From positions 1 to 49,748 of the forward strand of contig JAGYJR010000015.1 of assembly GCA_018401995.1 (NCBI GenBank): a stretch of DNA of 49,748 nt, in the 5' to 3' direction. Positions within the stretch are counted from its first letter, which is position 1; each line of letters starts with the position of its first letter. Below the pieces are notes generated by a model. That model made no database searches and was not told where the DNA came from. It was given only the letters and a program-made list of their open reading frames with translations. Source of the stretch: Flavobacterium sp. Its GTDB lineage: Bacteria; Bacteroidota; Bacteroidia; Flavobacteriales; Flavobacteriaceae. Both the position numbers and the translations under genes were made by a program. Shown in pieces: positions 7,899 through 17,143 of the stretch.

Positions 7899-9065
7899 AT
7901 GATGCATAAATTTACACTATTATTCTTTTTTATACTTCAAATTGCCGTAGCGCAAAATTTGGACATCACTATAATTGTCAAAGATTTTGAAACCGATTTA
8001 CCCATAGATGAAGTAACCATAACAGCAATTAAAACCAAACAAGGTTTTCTTACCAATGCCGAAGGAAAAGCTATTTTACATCTCACAAAACCATCTGATT
8101 TAGAGTTTGTGCATTCTTCTTATAGAACTTACATCGTCAAGTTTTCAACGTTGAATAAAAAAGAAAATATTGTTTACTTAGAACCTGTAACCCAACAATT
8201 AGAAGAAGTCATTCTAACGCGAGAACATCCTCAGGAAATTTTGAAGCAATTGGTAGAGAAATCAAAAAACCAACTGACCATTCCTATAAATTTAAAAATT
8301 TATTTGCGTGAATTTTACAAGAAAAATGACAAAATGGTTTATTTCAATGATGGTTTGTTGAATTTTCAGGTTTTGGGAAATGTAAAGAACGTAAAGTCAG
8401 ATATATTGGTAGAACAAAATCGTGCAGTTGGTTTATTGGATGGAGATATAGATGCTAATTTGTTAGGATATGATTTAAATAACATTATCGAGAATTATTA
8501 CCAATTCAAATATTTGGATGAGGTTTTAACCAATAGAGCAAAGAAAAATTATGATTTTCAGATAAAAACGTATCTTCCTAATGATGCTTATTTGCGAATT
8601 CGAATTATGCCATTAGATAAAGCAAAAGGAATTTTGTCTGAATTCAATGTGGTTTATGACACCGAAAAACGGTTAATTATGGAAATAACTTCGGTAGTTA
8701 CTCCAAGTCGTTTAGATGAATTGAAAGCTGCTTTTATGTCTAGTAGCAAGGTTTTTAAATTAGAATTTCGTAATGTTTTTCGAATGGAAGATGGAATTTA
8801 TTACCTAGCCAATTCTAAAGAAGTTATTGGTTTTGAGAAGAAATTTAAAAAAGAAAACCGAAGAATAGAAGTAAGAAATCACATGGTAGTAACCAATTTC
8901 GACAAAAAATTATTCGAATACGATTCACATAATGTTTTCAAAGATAAATCACTGATTAATAAAAAAACAACGGTTTTTAGTAATTATTGGGATAATGATT
9001 CAGGCTTACTTGCTACAGCTGAGGAAAAAGCGGTAATAGATTTTTTGGCTAAAGAAGATGAATGA
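7899..9065 (+). CDS. Secreted protein with carboxypeptidase-regulatory-like domain
   Basis: A 388-residue protein with a signal peptide (FTLLFFFILQIAVAQ, cleavage near residue 20). Residues about 22-105 form a CarboxypepD_reg-like beta domain (DITIIVKDFETDLPIDEV, GFLTNAEGKA, YLEP), a fold that often precedes TonB-dependent receptors but here is followed by about 280 residues of mixed structure without a barrel or plug. It is probably periplasmic or outer-membrane associated (inference). ATG codons occur at 7899 and 7902; either may start it. It is not obviously cotranscribed with ychF, which has its own promoter. Confidence 0.75.
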   Translation: MMHKFTLLFFFILQIAVAQNLDITIIVKDFETDLPIDEVTITAIKTKQGFLTNAEGKAILHLTKPSDLEFVHSSYRTYIVKFSTLNKKENIVYLEPVTQQLEEVILTREHPQEILKQLVEKSKNQLTIPINLKIYLREFYKKNDKMVYFNDGLLNFQVLGNVKNVKSDILVEQNRAVGLLDGDIDANLLGYDLNNIIENYYQFKYLDEVLTNRAKKNYDFQIKTYLPNDAYLRIRIMPLDKAKGILSEFNVVYDTEKRLIMEITSVVTPSRLDELKAAFMSSSKVFKLEFRNVFRMEDGIYYLANSKEVIGFEKKFKKENRRIEVRNHMVVTNFDKKLFEYDSHNVFKDKSLINKKTTVFSNYWDNDSGLLATAEEKAVIDFLAKEDE

Positions 9066-9095
9066 ATTATATGGTTTTTACCTTTTGATTTCCTG

Positions 9096-9126
9096 TTGAA
9101 ACTTTCAATTATATAAACTATATTTG
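9096..9126 (+). promoter_or_regulatory. Promoter of ychF
   Basis: TTG at 9096-9098, a 20-nt spacer and TATATTTG at 9119-9126. The transcript would start near 9133 and carry a leader of about 70 nt that includes a 9-codon reading frame (9151-9180). Confidence 0.75.
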
Positions 9127-9202
9127 CACACTTTTAAAAATACATTCATAATGAAACGCTTTGCGTTACATATCACTTAATAAAAAAAATATCAAAATAG
9201 AT

Positions 9203-10297
9203 ATGAAAGCAGGAATTGTAGGATTACCCAATGTTGGAAAATCAACTTTATTTAATTGTTTATCAAATGCTAAGGCGCAAAGTGCAAACTTCCCGTTTTG
9301 TACTATTGAACCCAATATTGGAGTAGTAAACGTTCCAGATCCACGTATTGCTCGTTTAGAGGAATTGGTTAAACCAGAGCGTGTTCAAATGGCAACAGTA
9401 GATATCGTAGATATTGCAGGTTTGGTAAAAGGAGCAAGTAAAGGCGAAGGTTTAGGAAATCAATTCTTAGGAAATATTAGAGAATGTAACGCTATTATTC
9501 ACGTTTTACGTTGTTTTGATAACGATAATATCGTACACGTTGATGGTAATGTAAATCCAATTCGCGATAAAGAAACCATCGATATCGAATTGCAATTAAA
9601 AGACTTAGAAACAGTTGAAAAACGTTTGGAAAAAACCAATCGTGCTGCCAAAACTGGAAATAAAGAAGCTCAAGCTGAAAAAGCATTATTAGATAGAATT
9701 CGTGAAACTTTATTAGCAGGAAAATCGGCTCGTACGGTTGTTCCTCAAAATCAAGATGAGGTGGAGATGATGGAAGAATTTCAATTAATCACGACAAAAC
9801 CAGTTTTATATGTTTGTAACGTAGACGAAGCATCAGCAGTAAACGGAAACAAATATGTAGACCAAGTACGTGAATTGGTAAAAGATGAAAATGCGGAAGT
9901 AATCATCCTTTCAGTAGGAGCAGAAGCCGATATCACCGAATTAGAAAGCTATGAAGAACGTCAAATGTTCTTACAAGATATGGGCTTAACAGAACCAGGT
10001 TCGGCAGTGTTAATTCGCGCGGCTTATAAATTATTGAACTTACAAACGTATTTCACAGCTGGAGTAAAAGAAGTTCGCGCTTGGACTATCAAAATTGGCG
10101 ATACGGCACCAAAAGCAGCTGGAGTAATCCATACCGATTTCGAAAAAGGATTCATCCGTGCTGAGGTTATTGCTTTTGAAGATTATTCCAACTTTGGTTC
10201 AGAAGCAAAAGTAAAAGAAGCCGGAAAATTAAGAGTAGAAGGAAAAGAATACATTGTAAAAGATGGTGATGTTATGCATTTCCGTTTCAATGTGTAA
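9203..10297 (+). CDS. ychF: Redox-regulated ATPase YchF (Obg-family P-loop protein)
   Basis: Universally conserved ribosome-associated ATPase of the Obg/TRAFAC class. Seen: P-loop GLPNVGKST at residues 6-14, the switch block DIVDIAGLVKGASKGEG, a NVDE motif in place of the GTPase NKxD (typical of YchF, which prefers ATP), and the C-terminal TGS domain (TYFTAGVKEVRAWTI to DGDVMHFRFNV). The start is ATG 9203 (MKAGIVGLPNVG), giving the usual 364 residues; the in-frame extension from 9161 is not an ATG and is not conserved. It has its own promoter and terminator. Confidence 0.95.
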   Translation: MKAGIVGLPNVGKSTLFNCLSNAKAQSANFPFCTIEPNIGVVNVPDPRIARLEELVKPERVQMATVDIVDIAGLVKGASKGEGLGNQFLGNIRECNAIIHVLRCFDNDNIVHVDGNVNPIRDKETIDIELQLKDLETVEKRLEKTNRAAKTGNKEAQAEKALLDRIRETLLAGKSARTVVPQNQDEVEMMEEFQLITTKPVLYVCNVDEASAVNGNKYVDQVRELVKDENAEVIILSVGAEADITELESYEERQMFLQDMGLTEPGSAVLIRAAYKLLNLQTYFTAGVKEVRAWTIKIGDTAPKAAGVIHTDFEKGFIRAEVIAFEDYSNFGSEAKVKEAGKLRVEGKEYIVKDGDVMHFRFNV

Positions 10298-10335
10298 TTC
10301 TAGAAAATAGAGATTAAAAGTTAGAAAATAGAGAG

Positions 10336-10364
10336 AACCGCTGAATGATTTTGGCGGTTTTTTT
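10336..10364 (+). terminator. Rho-independent terminator after ychF
   Basis: AACCGC (10336-10341) pairs with GCGGTT (10354-10359), followed by a T run and about 40 nt after the ychF stop. The intervening DNA contains a short direct repeat (TTAGAAAATAGAGA-like words). Confidence 0.75.
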
Positions 10365-10453
10365 GTTTGATAAATATGTCAATAAGTTATCAAAGTTCTA
10401 CTTTTAAAATTGAGCTATTTCCATTATATTAGCACAAAATCCAAATTCTGTCT

Positions 10454-12307
10454 ATGTTAGAGCAAAATCAATATACCGAAGACAACATACGTTCGCTCGA
10501 TTGGAAAGAACACATCCGTATGCGACCGGGAATGTATATCGGAAAACTAGGTGATGGTTCTTCGCCTGATGATGGTATTTACATTCTGTTGAAGGAAGTA
10601 ATGGACAACTGTATCGATGAATTCGTTATGGGTGCCGGAAAAACCATTGAAGTCACTATCAAAGATAAATTGGTAACCGTTCGCGATTACGGTCGAGGCA
10701 TTCCATTGGGAAAAGTAGTTGATGTAGTTTCCAAAATGAACACTGGAGGAAAATACGATTCCAAAGCCTTTAAAAAATCCGTTGGTTTAAATGGTGTTGG
10801 AACAAAAGCGGTAAATGCACTTTCGAATTATTTCCGAGTAGAATCGGTTCGTGATAACCAACAAAAAGCAGCCGAATTCTCAGCTGGAAACCTTACGCTT
10901 GAAGAAGACGTTCAAGAAACAACAAAACGTAAAGGAACAAAAGTTTCCTTCGTTGCTGACGAAGCCATCTTCAAAAATTATAAGTATCGAAATGAGTATA
11001 TCATTAAGATGCTTAAAAATTATTGCTATTTAAATCGTGGATTAACGATTTATTACAATGGCGAAAAATATGTTTCTGAGTTTGGATTAAAAGATTTATT
11101 AGAAGAAAATATTGCCGAAGACGATATGGTATATCCAATCATTCACTTAGAAGGGGATGATATCGAAATAGCCATCACGCACAGTAAATCGCAATATTCA
11201 GAAGAATACCATTCGTTTGTAAACGGACAAAACACAACACAAGGAGGAACGCATTTAGGTGCTTTTCGTGAAGCTATTGTAAAAACCATCAAAGAGTTTT
11301 ACAACAAACCTTTTGAAGCTTCTGATATTCGTAAATCGATTGTTTCGGCGGTTTCGGTTAAGGTAGAAGAGCCAGTTTTCGAATCGCAAACTAAAACCAA
11401 ATTAGGTTCTACCGATATTGGTCCGAATGGTCCTTCGGTGCGATCGTTTGTAAATGATTTCATCAAAACGAAGTTAGATAATTTTTTACATAAAAATCCA
11501 GAAGTTGCCGATGCGTTATTGCGTAAGATTTTACAAGCCGAACGCGAACGTAAAGAACTTTCAGGAATTAGAAAATTAGCCAAAGACCGAGCTAAAAAAG
11601 CAAGTCTTCACAATAAGAAATTACGCGATTGTCGTGTGCATTTAACCGATGCAAAAAATCCAAGAAGCTTAGAAAGTACGCTTTTTATTACCGAGGGAGA
11701 TTCGGCTTCGGGCTCGATTACTAAAAGTCGTGATGTCAATACACAAGCGGTTTTCAGTTTACGTGGTAAGCCTTTGAATTCCTATGGAATGTCGAAAAAA
11801 ATTGTATACGAAAACGAAGAATTCAACTTGTTACAAGCCGCACTTAACATCGAAGAAGATATGGGCGATTTGCGTTACAACAATATCGTAATTGCAACCG
11901 ATGCCGATGTCGATGGTATGCACATTCGCTTATTGTTGATTACGTTTTTCTTACAGTTTTTCCCTGAGTTGATTAAAGACGGTCATTTGTATATTTTACA
12001 AACACCATTGTTCCGTGTGCGAAATAAAAAAGAAACGATTTATTGTTACAGCGAAGACGAACGAATAGCTGCCATTGAAAAGCTAAAACCAAAACCAGAA
12101 ATCACCCGATTCAAAGGATTAGGAGAAATTTCGCCAGATGAGTTCAAGCATTTTATCGGAGAAGACATTCGATTAGATCCAGTAATGTTAGACAAAGCCA
12201 CTTCAATTGAAACCTTGTTAGAGTTCTACATGGGTAAAAATACGCCAGACCGCCAAGAGTTTATCATTAACAATTTGAAAGTGGAATTGGATGTAGTAGA
12301 GAAATAG
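10454..12307 (+). CDS. parE: DNA topoisomerase IV subunit B
   Basis: ATPase subunit of the type IIA topoisomerase that decatenates chromosomes. Seen: GHKL ATP-binding residues in [11 protein letters not shown] and [20 protein letters not shown] (ATP lid), the transducer region, and the TOPRIM motifs [11 protein letters not shown] and [14 protein letters not shown]. At 617 residues it matches ParE and lacks the long insertion common in GyrB. parC follows after 75 nt, which supports topoisomerase IV over gyrase. A weak -7-like TATATTAG lies at 10425-10432. Confidence 0.94.
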   Translation: MLEQNQYTEDNIRSLDWKEHIRMRPGMYIGKLGDGSSPDDGIYILLKEVMDNCIDEFVMGAGKTIEVTIKDKLVTVRDYGRGIPLGKVVDVVSKMNTGGKYDSKAFKKSVGLNGVGTKAVNALSNYFRVESVRDNQQKAAEFSAGNLTLEEDVQETTKRKGTKVSFVADEAIFKNYKYRNEYIIKMLKNYCYLNRGLTIYYNGEKYVSEFGLKDLLEENIAEDDMVYPIIHLEGDDIEIAITHSKSQYSEEYHSFVNGQNTTQGGTHLGAFREAIVKTIKEFYNKPFEASDIRKSIVSAVSVKVEEPVFESQTKTKLGSTDIGPNGPSVRSFVNDFIKTKLDNFLHKNPEVADALLRKILQAERERKELSGIRKLAKDRAKKASLHNKKLRDCRVHLTDAKNPRSLESTLFITEGDSASGSITKSRDVNTQAVFSLRGKPLNSYGMSKKIVYENEEFNLLQAALNIEEDMGDLRYNNIVIATDADVDGMHIRLLLITFFLQFFPELIKDGHLYILQTPLFRVRNKKETIYCYSEDERIAAIEKLKPKPEITRFKGLGEISPDEFKHFIGEDIRLDPVMLDKATSIETLLEFYMGKNTPDRQEFIINNLKVELDVVEK

Positions 12308-12382
12308 TAGTATTCAGTGTTCAGTTTATAGTGAGCAGCGATTTTGAATTTAAAAACATACTGAAAATAATTCAGCATAAAA

Positions 12383-15088
12383 ATGAACGAAGAAGAAGAT
12401 AACATCATTCCAAACGAAGACGAAAATTTAGACAGTCAAGACCAATCCACAAACGAAGAAGGTTTTGACGATATTCACGTTTCAACAGGACATCATTTTT
12501 ACGAAAACAACGAAAACCCAGAAGACACCATTACCAAAGTTACAGGAATGTACAAAGATTGGTTTTTGGACTATGCTTCGTATGTAATTCTAGAACGTGC
12601 AGTTCCTGCGATTGAAGACGGTTTTAAACCGGTGCAACGTCGTATTATGCATTCTATGAAAGAGCTAGATGATGGGCGTTACAATAAAGTGGCAAATATC
12701 GTTGGGCACACCATGCAGTATCACCCTCACGGAGATGCAAGTATTGGTGACGCTATGGTGCAAATTGGGCAAAAAGACCTAATCATCGACATGCAAGGAA
12801 ACTGGGGAAATATCTTAACAGGAGATAGTGCAGCAGCATCCCGTTACATCGAAGCCCGAATTTCAAAATTTGGTCACGATGTGTTGTATTCGCCAAAAAT
12901 TACCGAATGGGGAATGTCGTATGACGGTCGTCGTGCGGAACCAATTAATCTTCCAGTGAAGTTTCCATTGTTGTTAGCACAAGGTGCAGAAGGTATTGCC
13001 GTAGGTTTATCGACCAAAGTGTTACCTCACAACTTTAACGAACTAATTGATTCGTCTATCAAAATATTAAAAGGGAAACCTTTTTCCTTATTTCCTGATT
13101 TTCCAACTGCTGGTATTGCTGACGTTTCCAATTACAATGATGGAATGCGCGGCGGACGTGTTAGAGTTCGTGCTAAAATTAGTCAGTTGGATAAATCGAC
13201 TTTGGTGATTACCCAAATTCCGTTTTCAACCAATACGTCAACCTTGATTGATAGTATTTTGAAAGCCAACGAAAAAGGGAAAATCAAAATCAAGAAAATT
13301 GAAGACAACACAGCTGCTGAGGTTGAAATTTTAATTCATTTACCAGCGGGTGTTTCACCTGATAAAACTATTGATGCTTTGTATGCGTTCACAGCTTGTG
13401 AAACTTCGGTTGCGCCTTTAGGTTGTGTGATTGAAAACCACAAACCTTTGTTTATTGGGGTTTCTGATATGTTGAAAATTTCGACTAACCGAACGGTTGA
13501 TTTGCTGAAACGTGAATTAGAAATTCAGTTAGACGAATTAGAAAATAAATGGCATTTCTCAACGTTAGAAAAGATTTTCATTCGTGAAGAAATGTATATC
13601 GACTTCAAATTGTATTCCGACAGAGAATCGTTGTACAAATATATGTATGACAGATTTGAGCCATTTTTAAAATCATTTGTTCGTGAAATTAACGATGATG
13701 ATTTGCAAAAATTGACGCAAATTCCAATGATTCGTATTACGCGTTTCGATTCGGATAAAGCGGATGAAGCGATTTCGAAATTGGAAGCCGAAATGGAACA
13801 AGTGAAATATCATTTGGATCATATTATTGATTATACGATTGATTTCTTCCAAAAACTAAAAGACAAATACGGAAAAGGTCGCGAACGTCAAACCGAATTA
13901 AGAAGTTTCGATACGATTGAGGCAACAAAAGTAGTTCTAAGAAATACGAAGTTATACGTTAATAGAGAAGAAGGATTCATTGGGACGAGCTTGAAAAAAG
14001 ACGAATATGTAGCTGATTGTTCCGATATTGATGATATTATTGTGTTCCTTCGCGATGGAAAAATGGTCATTACGAAAGTAGATGATAAAAAGTTCATTGG
14101 AAAAGACATCATTCATATTGCTGTTTTTGATAAAAATGACAAACGAACCATTTATAACATGATGTATCGTGATGGTAAAAATGGAGCCACATTTATCAAA
14201 CGTTTCAATGTTTCCGGAGTTACAAGAGACAAAGAATATGATTTAACGCAAGAAAAAGCAGGTTCTCAAGTCTTGTATTTTTCGGCAAATCCAAATGGTG
14301 AAGCTGAAGTGGTAACTATTTTATTACGTCAAGTAGGAAGTGTGAAGAAACTGAAATGGGATGTTGATTTTGCAGATATCATGATCAAAGGTCGAGGTTC
14401 CAAAGGAAATACAGTTACCAAATATCCTATCAAAAAAATCGAGTTAAAGGAAAAAGGAATTTCTACTTTACGTCCGAGAAAAATTTGGTTTGATGATACG
14501 GTGCAACGTTTGAATGTAGATGGAAGAGGAGAGTTGCTCGGTGAATTTAAACCTAATGATCGTTTATTGGTAGTCAATCAGTCAGGAAAACTAAAAACCA
14601 TAATTCCAGAGTTAACTACGCATTTTGAGGAAGACATGATCGTATTGGAAAAATGGAAACCAAACAAACCCGTTTCGGCTATTTATTTTGATGGCGAAAA
14701 GGAACGTTATTATGTGAAACGCTTCTTGATTGAAAATGAAAATAAGGAAGAAATTTTTATTTCAGAACATGAGAAATCGCAATTGGAAATTGTTTCAACC
14801 GATTGGCGTCCAGTTGCTGAGGTTATTTTTGCTAAAGTGAAAGGCGTTCAAAAAGAAAACCAAGTGGTTGATTTGGAACAGTTCATTGCGGTAAAAGGAA
14901 TCAAAGCGTTAGGAAATCAATTAACTACAGATAAAATCAAGCAAATCAATTTATTAGATTCGTTACCTTTTGAAGAACCTGAAGAAATTGAGCCAGAAAA
15001 AATTGAAGTAAATAATGAAGAAAATCTTTCTGACGATATCAAAACAGATTTAGAAGAAGACGGACAAATTACGTTGTCTTTGGAATAA
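12383..15088 (+). CDS. parC: DNA topoisomerase IV subunit A
   Basis: Breakage-reunion subunit of topoisomerase IV. Seen: an acidic N-terminal tail of about 50 residues, the QRRIMHSM and HTMQYHPHGD blocks of the winged-helix domain, and catalytic Tyr165 within SAAASRYIEAR. The C-terminal region has beta-pinwheel-like repeats and ends in a Glu/Asp-rich tail. At 901 residues it is longer than proteobacterial ParC, partly because of the acidic ends. It is cotranscribed with parE; the 75-nt spacer consists of low-complexity words. Confidence 0.94.
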   Translation: MNEEEDNIIPNEDENLDSQDQSTNEEGFDDIHVSTGHHFYENNENPEDTITKVTGMYKDWFLDYASYVILERAVPAIEDGFKPVQRRIMHSMKELDDGRYNKVANIVGHTMQYHPHGDASIGDAMVQIGQKDLIIDMQGNWGNILTGDSAAASRYIEARISKFGHDVLYSPKITEWGMSYDGRRAEPINLPVKFPLLLAQGAEGIAVGLSTKVLPHNFNELIDSSIKILKGKPFSLFPDFPTAGIADVSNYNDGMRGGRVRVRAKISQLDKSTLVITQIPFSTNTSTLIDSILKANEKGKIKIKKIEDNTAAEVEILIHLPAGVSPDKTIDALYAFTACETSVAPLGCVIENHKPLFIGVSDMLKISTNRTVDLLKRELEIQLDELENKWHFSTLEKIFIREEMYIDFKLYSDRESLYKYMYDRFEPFLKSFVREINDDDLQKLTQIPMIRITRFDSDKADEAISKLEAEMEQVKYHLDHIIDYTIDFFQKLKDKYGKGRERQTELRSFDTIEATKVVLRNTKLYVNREEGFIGTSLKKDEYVADCSDIDDIIVFLRDGKMVITKVDDKKFIGKDIIHIAVFDKNDKRTIYNMMYRDGKNGATFIKRFNVSGVTRDKEYDLTQEKAGSQVLYFSANPNGEAEVVTILLRQVGSVKKLKWDVDFADIMIKGRGSKGNTVTKYPIKKIELKEKGISTLRPRKIWFDDTVQRLNVDGRGELLGEFKPNDRLLVVNQSGKLKTIIPELTTHFEEDMIVLEKWKPNKPVSAIYFDGEKERYYVKRFLIENENKEEIFISEHEKSQLEIVSTDWRPVAEVIFAKVKGVQKENQVVDLEQFIAVKGIKALGNQLTTDKIKQINLLDSLPFEEPEEIEPEKIEVNNEENLSDDIKTDLEEDGQITLSLE

Positions 15089-15120
15089 TATATAAAACTA
15101 ATTAAAAAAAAATAATTCAG

Positions 15121-16140
15121 ATGTTTGGTATAAAGCATATAAAATTTGATTCAATGACATATGTTCTTCATTATGTAAATGGAAACATAAAAAGAGAAGG
15201 TCGTGGCTTATCCTTTTTCTATTTTTCACCAAATAGTTCAATTGTTGCTATTCCTATGGGAAGTAATGATTTGCCATTTATATTTAGTGAAACAACAAAT
15301 GATTATCAATCCGTTTCTATTCAAGGACAAATCAGTTATAAAATTGGGAATCCCAAAACACTTTCTGATAATTTAGATTTTACAGTTACTGATGATGGTT
15401 TTTATAAAAAAAATGATATTGAAAAATTGAATCAAAGAATTATTAATGAAGCTCAAACTGCTACAGCTTCTTTTATTCATGGAATATCTTTGAAAGAAGC
15501 TATTCGTTCTGCAAAAAAAATTGAAGTAAACATTTTAGACGGTTTAAAAACTTCTCAAGCGATAAATATGCTTGGAATTGAAATTTTGAGCGCTAGTATT
15601 TTATCGATTCAAGCATCACCAGAAATGGCTAGAGCTCTAGAAACAGAAACTAGAGAAAAACTTCAACAAGAAGCTGATCAAGCCATTTATGAACGTAGAA
15701 ATTTCGCTGTGGAACAAGAAAGAAAAATTAAAGAATCTGAATTAAATACTGAAATTGCAGTCGAAGAAAAACAAAAGCAAATCGAAGAAAAGAAAATGGA
15801 ATCGGATGTTCAAAGAGCCGAAAATGATAGAAAATTACGAGAAATGCAACTAGACGCTGATATTGCAGTTGAAAACCAAAGAAAACAATTAATTGAGCAA
15901 AGAACAGCAAATGATAAAAAAGAAGCAGAAACTCAAGGTTACGTAATTGAAACAACTTTGAAACCTTATAAGGATATTGATTGGAAAATATTAACTGCTC
16001 TAAATAATAATCCAGATCCAAAATTCAATATTTCATTAGCATTTAGACAATTGGCAGAAAATGCAGATAAGATAGGTAATTTAAATATTAGTCCTGAGTT
16101 ATTAGAATCCATTTTGAACGACAAGACTAGTAAAAAATGA
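15121..16140 (+). CDS. SPFH/Band-7 domain protein, soluble form
   Basis: A 339-residue protein. Residues about 1-165 fit an SPFH (stomatin/prohibitin/flotillin) core: GRGLSFFYFSPNSSIVAIPMG, split by turns, then SVSIQGQISYKIGNP and a LGIEILSASILSIQASPEMARALE end block. Residues about 165-280 are a Glu/Lys/Gln-rich coiled coil. Unlike flotillins or HflK/C it has no N-terminal transmembrane segment, so it is probably cytoplasmic or peripheral. It lies 32 nt after parC, and its TGA stop overlaps the ATG of the next gene, indicating coupled expression with the NAD-kinase-like protein. The biological role is unknown. Confidence 0.85.
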   Translation: MFGIKHIKFDSMTYVLHYVNGNIKREGRGLSFFYFSPNSSIVAIPMGSNDLPFIFSETTNDYQSVSIQGQISYKIGNPKTLSDNLDFTVTDDGFYKKNDIEKLNQRIINEAQTATASFIHGISLKEAIRSAKKIEVNILDGLKTSQAINMLGIEILSASILSIQASPEMARALETETREKLQQEADQAIYERRNFAVEQERKIKESELNTEIAVEEKQKQIEEKKMESDVQRAENDRKLREMQLDADIAVENQRKQLIEQRTANDKKEAETQGYVIETTLKPYKDIDWKILTALNNNPDPKFNISLAFRQLAENADKIGNLNISPELLESILNDKTSKK

Positions 16141-17072
16141 GTGTAGAATATGCAATCATTGTTAAGAATAAAACACGTCTTGAAACATTAATTGAGCGAT
16201 TCAACACAAGAGATCAAGCAAAATTTTATATTGAACGTCTTGGTGGAAATTTTGAAGATTATGTTGTTGAACATGATGTTTTTCATCATTCGTTAGAAAA
16301 AATTCAAAAGCAACTTGCTTCAACTCTGAAGAATAAAGTTGTGGAAAGAACTTTTTTACCAAATTATATTTTTTCTGAAAAGAATGTAATTGTTGTAATT
16401 GGTCAAGATGGTCTTGTGGCTAATACGGCTAAATATTCAAAAGGAGTTCCAATGATTGCAGTTAATCCTGATGTCTCACGATATGATGGTGTGTTATTAC
16501 CGTTTGATTCTTCAAATTTTATTTATGGGATTGAGAGTGTTTTGAATAATACTTTTAACTATCAAACTATGCGTTTTGCTGAAGCATCACTTAATGACGG
16601 GCAAAAAATATTAGCTTTTAATGATTTGTTTATTGGTACCTCTTCACATGTTTCAGCTAGATATAAAATTTCATTCAACAACTTAACGGAAGAACATTCT
16701 TCAAGTGGTATATTAGTTTCGACACAAGCTGGATCTACTGGATGGTTAAGTTCTGTTTTTAATATGGCTTATGGAGTAGCAGGTATGTTTGAAAAAAATA
16801 TAAAACTTAAGCGACCAAAGTTAAAAGAGAGTGATTTGTTATTTGCGGTTAGAGAACCTTTTCAAAGTATAAAAACACAGATTGGAATAACAGCTGGTTT
16901 GTTGAAAGGACAAAACAACTTGGTAATTGAATCATTAATGCCAAATAATGGTGTCATTTTTAGCGATGGTATCGAAAATGATTTCTTAAAATTTAATAGT
17001 GGAACTATTGCTACTATTGGATTAGCTAATGAAACCGCAAAGCTTGTTAAGAATAATAGTAGAACAAGTTGA
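16137..17072 (+). CDS. NAD-kinase-fold protein paired with SPFH protein
   Basis: A 311-residue protein with weak but recognisable NAD/diacylglycerol-kinase-like motifs. G89-Q90-D91-G92 stands where NAD kinases have GGDG; N162-D163 stands for the NE/ND motif; STQAGSTGW (195-203) corresponds to the STPTGSTAY strand-turn. The N-terminal 75 residues are charged and helical. The first Gly pair is changed (GQDG), so kinase activity and substrate are uncertain. A housekeeping ppnK is not in this window, so this is probably an additional paralogue (inference). It overlaps the SPFH gene by 4 nt (ATGA), a sign of translational coupling. Confidence 0.75.
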   Translation: MSVEYAIIVKNKTRLETLIERFNTRDQAKFYIERLGGNFEDYVVEHDVFHHSLEKIQKQLASTLKNKVVERTFLPNYIFSEKNVIVVIGQDGLVANTAKYSKGVPMIAVNPDVSRYDGVLLPFDSSNFIYGIESVLNNTFNYQTMRFAEASLNDGQKILAFNDLFIGTSSHVSARYKISFNNLTEEHSSSGILVSTQAGSTGWLSSVFNMAYGVAGMFEKNIKLKRPKLKESDLLFAVREPFQSIKTQIGITAGLLKGQNNLVIESLMPNNGVIFSDGIENDFLKFNSGTIATIGLANETAKLVKNNSRTS

Positions 17073-17143
17073 GATTATTGATTTTTATCATTTTTCATCT
17101 CAAATAAAACATTTAATTTCGCTCTAAATTAAAACACAACAAC

